A stretch of DNA of 64,000 nucleotides from Paenibacillus sp. BSR1-1 (GTDB taxonomy: Bacteria > Bacillota > Bacilli > Bacillales > Cytobacillaceae): assembly GCF_030403775.1 (NCBI RefSeq), contig NZ_JAQMWQ010000023.1, positions 34,544 through 98,543 of the forward strand. The letters run 5' to 3'. A model generated the notes under the pieces. That model was not told where the DNA came from and did not search any database. It saw nothing but the letters and a program-made list of their open reading frames with translations. How positions within the stretch are numbered: position 1 is the stretch's first letter; each line of letters opens with the position of its first letter. Below are positions 55,938 through 63,402 of the stretch, one piece after another. The position numbers and the translations under genes were made by a program.

Positions 55938-57101
55938 ATGAAAAAATTATTTGTTACAATTTTTACAGTTGCTTTCCTGTTAGTTGGAATTTCTTCAACT
56001 TCAGAAGCTGCAACTAAAACTGGTTGGGTCAAGTCAGCCGAACATTGGTTTTATTATCAATCAGGTCACTTGTATAAGGGGTGGCTAAAGTCAGGTAACT
56101 CTTGGTACTACATGGACAGTTCTGGAGTCATGAAAACAGGGTGGGTATATGTTAATAAAAATTGGTATTATTTAAACACCACAAATGGAGCCATGAAAAC
56201 TGGATGGGTTAATTCAGGAGGAAAATGGTATTATCTAAATTCAAGTGGAGCCATGAAAACTGGATGGTTTTATACAGGAGGAAAATGGTATTATCTAAAT
56301 TCAAGTGGAGCCATGCTGACGGGTTGGCAGACAATAGGCGGAAAACAGTATTATTTATATCCTTCAGGTGCTATGGCATCCAATACTACAGTAAGTGGAA
56401 AAACAATTGGCAGCGATGGGGTTGTCGTTTTATCAAAGGTCGATAAAGCACTTGAATCCTTAAAATCATTTGGTGCAACTGTGCATTCAGAAATAGAAAG
56501 TGATGGAGGCACCCTCTATAATATTCAAAAAGGGAATATAAATATTGGGTTCTTTATAGCAAGAACATCTGGACAAGATGAAGGATATGAAATTGGTTTT
56601 GTAACTCACACGTATACCGATTTGGCAGTTCAATTGGCTTTAGACCTCGGCTACAATGGAACGGTAGACGAAATTAAAAGTTTAATTAATAAACAGAATG
56701 GACCTTTTGACATCAGGTGGAATACCACACCGGTTCAACTTACTGCCCAACTTACAAAGGCGATAAATGATGTTGCTTCTTCAGGTGCAATTGCTAAACT
56801 TCAATTAAGTAATGAAATGGGCTATGTTTTTAATTACTACATTTTCAAAAATAATCAATATATCGGACAAATTTATGAGCTAGATTACCTAGGCGGACAA
56901 ATTTCAGTTAATGGAAACGTTCAATATGCTGATTTGTTAGAAACGGTAGCACTAGACTTAGGGATTCCTAGTACCTCTGATCATTTAAAAACTTATGTTC
57001 AAAAAGTGATAAATGATCCAAGTTATATTGATTATGGAGTTAATTACCAGGTACGTTATTCCCCTGCGAATGAGGTACTAGTCATTAATTGGAACCTGTA
57101 A
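55938..57101 (+). CDS. Secreted protein: N-terminal wall-binding repeats, duplicated C-terminal domain
   Basis: A 387-residue exported protein. Signal peptide MKKLFVTIFTVAFLLVGISS to about residue 24 (SEAA), then six choline-binding-type repeats (GWVKSAEHWFYYQSG to QYYLYPSGAM, to about residue 147). The remaining 240 residues seem to contain two copies of one fold: LALDLGYNGTVDEIKSLINK is echoed by VALDLGIPSTSDHLKTYVQK. I do not recognise that domain. GGGGGGAG before the ATG at 55938 decides the start. Confidence 0.85.
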   Translation: MKKLFVTIFTVAFLLVGISSTSEAATKTGWVKSAEHWFYYQSGHLYKGWLKSGNSWYYMDSSGVMKTGWVYVNKNWYYLNTTNGAMKTGWVNSGGKWYYLNSSGAMKTGWFYTGGKWYYLNSSGAMLTGWQTIGGKQYYLYPSGAMASNTTVSGKTIGSDGVVVLSKVDKALESLKSFGATVHSEIESDGGTLYNIQKGNINIGFFIARTSGQDEGYEIGFVTHTYTDLAVQLALDLGYNGTVDEIKSLINKQNGPFDIRWNTTPVQLTAQLTKAINDVASSGAIAKLQLSNEMGYVFNYYIFKNNQYIGQIYELDYLGGQISVNGNVQYADLLETVALDLGIPSTSDHLKTYVQKVINDPSYIDYGVNYQVRYSPANEVLVINWNL

Positions 57102-57300
57102 ATAATAGTAGAATTTAGTGTAGAAAAACAGCATTTCCGATAAAAGATTGCTATTTTTTTAAAGTCATAATATTCATCTTCGATATTATTTCTTTTTTAT
57201 CAATAACAATTTACTTTAAGTTGTAGGAACAGGTAACTTAAAAAAAAAACATATTCAACTATCTTGGGACTTTATCAAATAGTGGAAAAATAGTGAGCCT

Positions 57301-57347
57301 AAAATATGCAAGTTTTTACACACTACTTGCGTATTTTAGCTTTTTTT
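57301..57347 (+). terminator. Terminator downstream of the wall-repeat gene
   Basis: AAAATA.GCAAGT pairs with ACTTGC.TATTTT and runs into AGCTTTTTTT. The gap between here and 57566 holds no gene I can support. Confidence 0.75.
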
Positions 57348-57566
57348 ACGCTCAGAAAAAGATGCGTCCTTCGTGCCTTTCCTTCATTCCTTCTTTCCTC
57401 TTTATCGGTTGGATGGAGTTGAGGCATGCACGGATTAGTTGTGACAAAATTTCAAATTTATTCTGGATCACGCGTGCGAATAAAAAACAGCCAGATCATG
57501 ATCGCAGTTTTTGAGAATAGCTGAATCAGATTGTGAGTGGGTAAATGGGCCATTTTAGGCAAGTGA

Positions 57567-57899
57567 ATGAAGAAAACAATATTTAATGACTTAAAGGAAA
57601 TGGTAGAACCGTATGATAAGAATCAACCGTACTATCGGTCCTTCAATCGTAAAAGTAACCCAGCTACTACTGATATTTTTATTGTATGTATTAATCCTGC
57701 AACGCTAATTTATGAAAATAATATTGAGATTGATGCATATGTTAATTTACTAATGAAATATGATGATTTTTATGATTTTTATCAAAAAGTTAGAGGAAAG
57801 AATGGCAAAACAAATATATCTAGAACAAGAATGGGCATTGTAGGTTTTGTGAATGAACTAAAGCATTATGTATTATGGAAAAAGTGGAGAGAGTTTTAG
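57567..57899 (+). CDS. Hypothetical protein, probably 3'-truncated
   Basis: A 110-residue product starting MKKTIFNDLKEMVEPYDKNQ and containing SNPATTDIFIVCINPATLIY and NISRTRMGIVGFVNELK. The FIVCINPAT and SRTR pattern recalls uracil-DNA glycosylase-fold proteins of about twice this length, so the gene may be cut short. Its stop lies inside a 19-base word (57894-57912) that recurs at 62025, pointing to a recombination junction. The start has no strong ribosome site. Confidence 0.5.
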   Translation: MKKTIFNDLKEMVEPYDKNQPYYRSFNRKSNPATTDIFIVCINPATLIYENNIEIDAYVNLLMKYDDFYDFYQKVRGKNGKTNISRTRMGIVGFVNELKHYVLWKKWREF

Positions 57900-57912
57900 G
57901 GAGAATTTGATT
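57894..57912 (+). repeat. 19-bp direct repeat, left copy
   Basis: TTTTAGGGAGAATTTGATT, identical to 62025-62043. The two copies bracket the phage lysis remnant and the 59-62 kb repeats. Confidence 0.6.
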
Positions 57913-57990
57913 AAATTTGTAAATGTAAATGATACTTGCGCAAATCGTAATTTAAAGGGCTTGTAGATTTAGAATAAAGTGGAGGCGGTA

Positions 57991-58026
57991 AAAAAATAAC
58001 CCCCATCTCAACCGAGACAGGGGCTT
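57991..58026 (-). terminator. Terminator of the amidase gene
   Basis: On the minus strand AAGCCCC..TCTC pairs with GAGA..GGGGTTA and runs into TTTTTT. It overlaps the end of the amidase gene. Confidence 0.7.
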
Positions 58027-58029
58027 TTA

Positions 58030-58938
58030 CTATTTTACCAATTTAACGTATTCTGCTTTCACCCATGTGGATTGACCAAGGTCATAATAACCATCTTTGT
58101 AAGCATACACCAAGTAAGACTCGCCGCTGTTAATTTGTTTTTTATAATTACCATTTGGCGCATCGTACACATTGACTTTACCAGGGTATGTGACTTTTAC
58201 AGCATCCCTCTTAAATATTACATTCTCTGCTTTTACCCAAGTAGATTGTCCAATATCAAAAAATCCATCCTTTTCGGCATAAACCCTATATGATGTGCCG
58301 CCAGGTACTTTTCTTTTGTAAAGACCATTAGGCGCTTCGTATGCATTTATACCATAGGCTTTGGGATAATCAATAGTTGCAGTCCCAAAGGTATTGTCGT
58401 TTCGGTTCAAGGTATTGTCGTTTAGGTTCAACGTATTGTTGTTTCGGTTCAACGTATTGTTTGCCCTACACATGTCAATAAAGTCCGACCAAGTGATCCC
58501 TTTACTGCCAGCTCTTAGATTTTTAGGACAATCTTTTCCACTCCAGTGATTGTGTTGCACCACATTAGTTATTGGAATATTAAACTGTATCATTAATTGT
58601 TTAGTAACTTCTACAGCATTTTCAACGGCTTTTAGAAAATTCCCATCGCTGTTCACACATATTTCTAAGTGAACAGAAGACCTATTTCCTGCACTCGTTC
58701 CGGCTGCCCATGCTACTTCATTAAACGGAATTGATTGAATCACCTGATGATCATCTACTTGAAGATGCCAAGAAGCCTTTCGGCTATTCCCTCGCTCCTG
58801 TAACCGAGCATGTGCTTCTGCATCTGCACCAGGATTAGGATTGTCGGTTTCATGAATGGTAATGTACTTTGGAACCAATTTTATCCCCGGACGAGTTTCC
58901 TTGTGGGATGCAGGAATTAAACGTTGAATGATTTCCAT
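58030..58938 (-). CDS. N-acetylmuramoyl-L-alanine amidase (phage-type endolysin)
   Basis: A 302-residue amidase_2 protein without a signal peptide, as in phage endolysins. Zinc-site motifs KYITIHETDNPNPGADA and VVQHNHWSGKDCP flank the catalytic region (WAAGTSAGNRSSVHLEICVN). An Asn-rich linker of seven-residue units (NNTLNRN) joins two SH3-like wall-binding repeats (YRVYAEKDGFFDIGQSTWVK and YLVYAYKDGYYDLGQSTWVK). It cuts the bond between MurNAc and the stem peptide. The broken holin-like genes upstream mark a lysis module. Confidence 0.9.
   Translation of the reverse strand: MEIIQRLIPASHKETRPGIKLVPKYITIHETDNPNPGADAEAHARLQERGNSRKASWHLQVDDHQVIQSIPFNEVAWAAGTSAGNRSSVHLEICVNSDGNFLKAVENAVEVTKQLMIQFNIPITNVVQHNHWSGKDCPKNLRAGSKGITWSDFIDMCRANNTLNRNNNTLNLNDNTLNRNDNTFGTATIDYPKAYGINAYEAPNGLYKRKVPGGTSYRVYAEKDGFFDIGQSTWVKAENVIFKRDAVKVTYPGKVNVYDAPNGNYKKQINSGESYLVYAYKDGYYDLGQSTWVKAEYVKLVK
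58388..58464. repeat. 21-bp tandem repeat inside the amidase linker
   Basis: About 3.7 units of a 21-base sequence (type AAGGTATTGTCGTTTCGGTTC) encode the NTLNRN linker. Unit number could vary by slippage without shifting the frame. Confidence 0.85.
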
Positions 58939-58978
58939 TACACATCATCTCCTTTAATCAATATTTTATGGTTGGAAG

Positions 58979-59190
58979 CTATTTTTCGTGAGGGCTCTTC
59001 CTAGACTTAGAGGTTAAGCTAACTTTTTTCGCATCCAGATGTGAATGGCCAAGGACGTATGCTGGGACCATTGATACGAGCGAAAACATGGAATCCTTAT
59101 CTAAGCCCCAAATAAAATAATCGTTTGCAATAGCCGTTACCACACCAGAAAAGTGACAAGAAATTTACGAGATCCTAACTTCTTTTTCAT
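58979..59190 (-). pseudogene. Frameshifted phage holin-like membrane protein
   Basis: Reads MKKKLGSRKFLVTF, then after one missing base FSGVVTAIANDYFIWGLDKD, SMFSLVSMVPAYVLGHSHLD and a short basic tail. The LGSRKF start and the YxLGxxxxD end match small phage proteins that sit just before endolysin genes. The one-base loss near 59145 truncates the product to 17 residues. It ends 40 bases before the amidase start. Confidence 0.65.
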
Positions 59191-59282
59191 TCACGATTAC
59201 GATTAAAGGTTAAAAAGAAGATGATGTGACTTAATACTGTGCATAATACTGCTAATAATGGAATCAATACTTGTGCTTCCAA
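59187..59282 (-). CDS. Small membrane protein of the lysis remnant (31 aa)
   Basis: A TTG-started frame of 31 codons, MEAQVLIPLLAVLCTVLSHI to FNRNRE, forming one hydrophobic helix with a basic end. Its TGA overlaps the ATG of the next gene (ATGA). The position first in the holin-amidase order suggests a holin or its partner. It may be the tail of a longer gene, as no clear ribosome site is seen. Confidence 0.35.
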   Translation of the reverse strand: MEAQVLIPLLAVLCTVLSHIIFFLTFNRNRE

Positions 59283-59310
59283 GAGTCTACCATTCTTCCA
59301 AAAAAAGTTT

Positions 59311-59429
59311 TCATGTTTATGTTCCAATCATCACATCTCGAAGTGATGATTGAATTCCTGAAGGAAAATGAACTGCGAGAACTGCAGGAATCTTTCCGTA
59401 TTCCAAGATTTAATACCTGTCATTTATGA
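59311..59429 (-). pseudogene. N-terminal remnant of a third winged-helix cassette gene
   Basis: The sequence matches the first 40 codons of the genes at 42330 and 54033 (around the words TGATTGAATTCCTGAAGG and TTTAATACCTGTCATTTATGAC) with small indels. It adjoins leader repeat c in the same arrangement, so a third cassette once stood here. The lysis remnant begins where the homology stops. Confidence 0.75.
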
Positions 59430-59597
59430 CACCCATTCATCGTTTTTCTGCACCCTACTATATTGGGTCTGGAGGAGTAAATCGAATTCGCAGTTTTCAT
59501 TTTTGAAGCCCATTTTCGTACGAAACGTCAAAAAAAGCCCTCTAAAAATAATTTTTGAAGGCTTTTTTGCAATTTGGTGCGTTTTTTACATTTTTTT
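59430..59597 (-). repeat. Cassette leader repeat c
   Basis: Third copy of the leader, with TTTCGTACGAAA and the AAAAAAGCC/GGCTTTTTT hairpin, upstream of the winged-helix remnant. Confidence 0.8.
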
Positions 59598-59789
59598 AAA
59601 ATTTAACGAGTTTTTTTATTTGAGCTCAGCAAATATAGGACCACTCCAATGGGGTGGGAGGAAGCTAGCTACGTTTCAGACTAGAATCATCGTTTAAGGA
59701 TAAAACAATATATGATGCTAATAAGACTTAGCAAAGAACCTCAAGCTTGCTATAAGCACAGTTTCGATTCAGCCGCTTCCCAAGGTTCC

Positions 59790-60035
59790 TTTTTAAAAAG
59801 GTTGGATCGAAACAAATTTTGACAATATGTTCATCCGTTAAGAGGGGCAAATTCATATTTGAAGTATCGTAATGCCGTTTTTAATTAAACGATTGATTAG
59901 TGTTGAAAAATTGGAAATATAATCGAACGATGTAAGTTTAAGAGAAACGGGTCAGGTATTGGGGAATTGTGAATACTAATGAAGTCTAATATTTATTGCC
60001 TATTTCAACAAGGTTTTCATGAGTTTATGGGGGAA
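59790..60035. repeat. Intergenic repeat, copy 1
   Basis: Matches 61300-61728 over its length, with shared words TTTTGACAATATGTTCATCC, GAACGATGTAAGTT and TCTAATATTTATTGC. It contains an operator-like palindrome (59883). No gene is visible. Confidence 0.7.
59883..59898. repeat. Operator-like palindrome, copy 7
   Basis: AATTAAACGATTGATT, identical to the copy at 61405. Confidence 0.55.
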
Positions 60036-60053
60036 TGGGGACGACCTATGATC

Positions 60054-60189
60054 TCATTCCAGCAAATTCCAGTCTAGGTCAATGCCTCCTATAAAAGGAA
60101 GAGATCTAGGCGCTTTAAGCATCATTGCAGCGATCTTCTCCGAATAAAGCTTCATAAATTTGTTGTCCAGGATTCCATAAAAGTAGGCG
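60054..60189 (-). pseudogene. C-terminal remnant of a fourth winged-helix cassette gene
   Basis: Forty-four codons in frame, YFYGILDNKFMKLYSEKIAA then PFIGGIDLDWNLLE and stop, matching the end of the cassette winged-helix protein. Because it lies upstream (minus strand) of the N-terminal remnant at 59311, it must come from a different copy. It preserves what appears to be the ancestral ending that was changed in copy 2. Confidence 0.8.
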
Positions 60190-60225
60190 GTGCTTTCACT
60201 TGAGATAATAAATATGAAGTGAAAT

Positions 60226-60257
60226 TAAAGAAAAGCACCCTTATTTTGGGGATGCTT
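60226..60257 (-). terminator. Terminator of the CBO0543-family gene
   Basis: On the minus strand AAGCATCCCC pairs with GGGTGCTT and runs into TTCTTT. It overlaps the stop codon. Confidence 0.65.
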
Positions 60258-60837
60258 TACTATCTTTATTCTGGGTTGAGAATTCGGGTTTATATAATTT
60301 ATGAAATAACCATGTTATAACTTTTGCTATCAATAGTACAATTACGTACCCCAAAAATAAATGAAAATAATTAATTTCACCGTACATTCTAAAAAGACCT
60401 ATACTTACTAAAATAGGTTTTAAAATAAATGCAAATATAGCAGCAGTTATTAAAGCGTATAGGTAAAAATTTTTATGATTGTTTAATGTCCATTGGTAAA
60501 TGAGCATGAAAGCCACAGGGACCATTGAGGTGTCCAATGAGACACTTGGAAGTGCAGGAAAAATCTGATAAGGGTAATGCCAATACCCTCTATTTATACC
60601 GTATAAATCGATAAATGTAAAAAAAACATGAACACTATATCCAAAAAAACCCATTATAAATACTTTACTTCGGTCAATTTTGAAGTAAAGAATAACCAAT
60701 GGGACTAATAGAATAGCAATCATTACCCAAAACTGCCACGTAGAAGGGTTAGAATAGTTTATCCAATAATTAATTATAGAATCAGTATTCTCTTTTCTGT
60801 CATATACAATTTTGTCAAATTCACGTAAACGATTCAA
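60241..60837 (-). CDS. CBO0543-family membrane protein
   Basis: A 198-residue protein with five or six membrane segments. The central FFGYSVHVFFTFIDLYGINRG and WHYPYQIFPALPSVSLDTSM segments are typical of the CBO0543 family of Firmicute membrane proteins, whose role is unknown. It stands alone between repeat copies. The ATG at 60837 has AAGGAGGAGC a few bases upstream, a strong ribosome site. Confidence 0.75.
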   Translation of the reverse strand: MNRLREFDKIVYDRKENTDSIINYWINYSNPSTWQFWVMIAILLVPLVILYFKIDRSKVFIMGFFGYSVHVFFTFIDLYGINRGYWHYPYQIFPALPSVSLDTSMVPVAFMLIYQWTLNNHKNFYLYALITAAIFAFILKPILVSIGLFRMYGEINYFHLFLGYVIVLLIAKVITWLFHKLYKPEFSTQNKDSKASPK

Positions 60838-60960
60838 TTTTGCTCCTCCTTAACCTCGCAGTATACAGTTAGTATCACCTAATATATTTAGTTTATTAGT
60901 AATTAAATAAAAAAGTGATTTAATGTACATTTGGAGGAAATAAGTCATTATATGATTAAA

Positions 60961-60990
60961 GACCTTGGTTTTCCAAGGTCAATTTTTTTA
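60961..60990 (+). terminator. Orphan intrinsic terminator
   Basis: GACCTTGG, loop TTTT, CCAAGGTC, then AATTTTTTT. No plus-strand gene precedes it within 3 kb; it could end a short RNA starting after 60838. The following 300 bases have no gene I can support. Confidence 0.65.
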
Positions 60991-61404
60991 TGTCAAAAAG
61001 CAACAATCACTCCGAAACAATCTACAATTTCATGTTCTGCAACTACCTTTTCGCTTCCTATTAACTATTAACCATTCCTTCTTCAACAAACCTGCTGATT
61101 GTTCAATAGGAACAGCTGATAGAATGTATAAATATTTAGTAATTGTACAGCTTTCCTTAAAGAAAAAATCCATAGCGATTAATAAACATACTGCCAAAAC
61201 ATACAATAATTAAATGCTAGAAACACTCTAAATGATGGTATAGAACCTAACAAAGAGTTACGCGCTAGCCATTGACACATTTTCCAATCAGCATCATCTT
61301 GCCATGGCTCCTCTTTAAAAAGATTGGATGGAAACATATTTTGACAATATGTTCATCCGTAAGGAGGGATAAACTCACAATTGAAGCACCCTAATGCAGT
61401 TTTT

Positions 61405-61420
61405 AATTAAACGATTGATT
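61405..61420. repeat. Operator-like palindrome, copy 8
   Basis: AATTAAACGATTGATT, in the same place within the repeat as copy 7. Confidence 0.55.
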
Positions 61421-61584
61421 AATGTTGAAAAGTTGGGAATTAAATAGAACGATGTAAGTTAAGAGAAACGTGTCGGGTATTGCAGAATGGCGACCTTCTA
61501 TCTGCAGTATTCTTATACGGTTCTCGACAATCTTCAATCTGGCTAAGTGGTGGAAATCTTTATATATCAGTATTCGCAGCTTTT

Positions 61585-61604
61585 TTAATCAATCGATTGA
61601 TTAA
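61585..61604. repeat. Operator-like palindrome, copy 9 (perfect)
   Basis: TTAATCAATCGATTGATTAA is a perfect 20-base palindrome. Confidence 0.6.
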
Positions 61605-61754
61605 TATATTCTATTTAGAATTTAGCCGAAAGGATGTCGTTTATAGATTAGTAGCGTGAACCCCAATAAAATCTAATATTTATTGCATGTTTCAACAAGT
61701 TTTTCATGAGTTTAGAGAGGGAAGTGCTTATAATTCAAGGTTTGCAGCAGAACT

Positions 61755-61770
61755 AATTAAACGTTTGTTT
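61755..61770. repeat. Operator-like palindrome, copy 10
   Basis: AATTAAACGTTTGTTT, the reverse complement of copy 5. Confidence 0.5.
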
Positions 61771-62024
61771 AAAAGGGAAAATTGACTGAAAAACAAGAAA
61801 ATCGTTGTAAATAGATTGGGCGTTCATATCATTTATCGTAATGAATGGTTAGCAAATATTATGGTGTTACCAGATTTTGTACCCGAATAAAAATTAGCTC
61901 TTATTTAGATAGAATATACACAGTATCATCTCTAATCGTGATAGGATATAAGTACTGGGAACATTTTACCATATAGATATGCTCATTTATTTTTGCACTA
62001 TTTTTAGGATGTAAAAACCATAAA

Positions 62025-62043
62025 TTTTAGGGAGAATTTGATT
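62025..62043 (+). repeat. 19-bp direct repeat, right copy
   Basis: TTTTAGGGAGAATTTGATT, identical to 57894-57912, 42 bases before the LRAT-like gene. Confidence 0.6.
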
Positions 62044-62084
62044 CATTATATAAATCGATATTAGGTAATGTTAGGAGAGTTTCA

Positions 62085-62674
62085 ATGGCCAATTTTTTTA
62101 AAAGATTAAAAGAAAATACGGAAGTAGCGAATTATGGGATTTTTGGTGGACTTGTACTAACAAGGGTAGAGGATTTAGAAAAATCATTGAACAAAGCTGA
62201 TCATACTGTTCAAAGTGTGTTTAATGGGAAAGCAGGACTTGGTGATATCTATATTCAAAAGTCGAACCCTTATGTGGGAGATATAATTGGCAGGCGTATT
62301 GGAAAAGGCCTAATTGCACAACATTACGGAGTTTAAATAGGCGATAATAAGGTTATTCATTACGGAAAAATTAATGGTTCAAAAAAAATAAAATCTTAAA
62401 AACAAGCATTGATGAATTCTTAGATGGTGAAGAAGAATATTTTTCAGTTGATTTCGATGAGTTTGAAGAAACCATTGAATCATTAGGATTGTCTCTATAC
62501 ACACCAGAGGAAACAATTAAGAGAGCATATAAAAAGATTAATCAAGGAGAGGGAAGTTATAACCTTATATTTAACAACTGTGAACATTTTGCTTTTTGGT
62601 GTAAAACCGGTGTTAAATATTCGCAGCAAATTAATCAGATTCTGAAGCTTCCCAAAACTTTAATTAAGAAATAA
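62085..62674 (+). pseudogene. LRAT-like (NlpC/P60-fold) protein, broken
   Basis: Three pieces join into one protein of about 196 residues: GLIAQHYGV, a TAA stop (62334), IGDNKVIHYGKINGSKK, a frameshift, then ILKTSIDEFLDGEEEYFSVD and NLIFNNCEHFAFWCKTG. The His of HYGV and the Cys of NNCEHFAFWC are the catalytic pair of LRAT-type acyltransferases/hydrolases. TAGGAGAG precedes the ATG, so the gene was once expressed. Family members include lipid-modifying enzymes; no specific role is claimed. Confidence 0.75.
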
Positions 62675-62784
62675 CATTTGGGTATATTGATATAAACCAT
62701 GATACACAAAAAGAGGCAATTGGCGTTGCTAGAGATATAGTTGGTGTCCTGTTTAAACTAACTGGACACAGACGGGGGGATATT

Positions 62785-63402
62785 ATGGATCATTCACTAT
62801 TAAAGAGATTTGCAGAGATTAAAAATTCACTTTCTGAAGAACGTGAAACATTTTTTGATATTTGTGGGTATCCTCATTATGAAAATGTTGTTTCGAATGT
62901 ATTAGCCTTCTTTTTTGATCCAGGAAAAGGACATGGATTAGGAACACTATGTATAGAAGCAATCATGCAAGTTCTTGAATCTAAAACATATGGAGTAGAT
63001 GGGTTTTGGGAAGTGGAAAGGGAAGTAAGGACAGATAAAGGAAACTATATTGATATTGTCTTGCGAAGTGATAATACTGTCATTGTGATAGAAAACAAGA
63101 TTTATGCATCTGTATACAATGATCTTCAAGACTACATAGGATTTATTCAGGGAAAGAATCAAGATAAGAAGATTTATGGAGTAGTATTGTGCTTGCAACC
63201 ACCGAATCACGAAGGATTTATTAATGAATTTAAAGTTGTCACATATGATGAATTTTTTGGAAGGGTACGACAACTATTAGGATATTCCATTGAGAAGGCA
63301 GATTCACGATACTTGCCATTACTGACCGATCTAATGACAAATGTAAGGAAGCTGAAAGTAGGGACAAAAATGGACAGCAATTTTTTCAAATTTGAACCGT
63401 GA
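62785..63402 (+). CDS. PD-(D/E)XK nuclease family protein, N-terminal part
   Basis: A 205-residue protein with YIDIVLRSDNTVIVIENKIY, the D-x(n)-ExK signature of the restriction-endonuclease fold, preceded by ENVVSNVLAFFFDPGKGHGL. Full-length relatives are about 330-400 residues; here the frame ends after FFKFEP and the next gene continues with related text 11 bases earlier in another frame. This suggests a frameshifted single gene or a two-subunit arrangement. GGGGG precedes the ATG. Such nucleases are found in phage and defence contexts. Confidence 0.72.
   Translation: MDHSLLKRFAEIKNSLSEERETFFDICGYPHYENVVSNVLAFFFDPGKGHGLGTLCIEAIMQVLESKTYGVDGFWEVEREVRTDKGNYIDIVLRSDNTVIVIENKIYASVYNDLQDYIGFIQGKNQDKKIYGVVLCLQPPNHEGFINEFKVVTYDEFFGRVRQLLGYSIEKADSRYLPLLTDLMTNVRKLKVGTKMDSNFFKFEP

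Larger units (their letters stand above)
61300..61728. repeat. Intergenic repeat, copy 2 (longer)
   Basis: Homologous to 59790-60035 but with about 180 extra bases (61480-61660) that include another palindrome (61587). Together with 61729-62084, this is over 700 bases without a recognised gene. Confidence 0.65.

Noticed and set aside
57293..57514. 73-codon plus-strand frame
   Set aside because: Its first 50 bases are a terminator hairpin and the product has no pattern of a real protein.
60965..61213. 82-codon plus-strand frame
   Set aside because: It starts inside the orphan terminator and lacks a ribosome site.
40169..61770. CRISPR-like spacing of repeated palindromes
   Set aside because: The sites are hundreds to thousands of bases apart, without regular spacers or cas genes, so they are not a CRISPR array.
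61795..61890. Peptide-like frame ending ANIMVLPDFVPE
   Set aside because: It is about 33 codons long, lacks a normal start and ribosome site, and has no recognisable relative in the window.
62678..62784. Open frame upstream of the nuclease ATG (YIDINHDTQKEAIGVARDIV)
   Set aside because: It is in frame and coding-like, but the GGGGG site before the ATG at 62785 marks the likely start; the upstream text may be a remnant of another gene.
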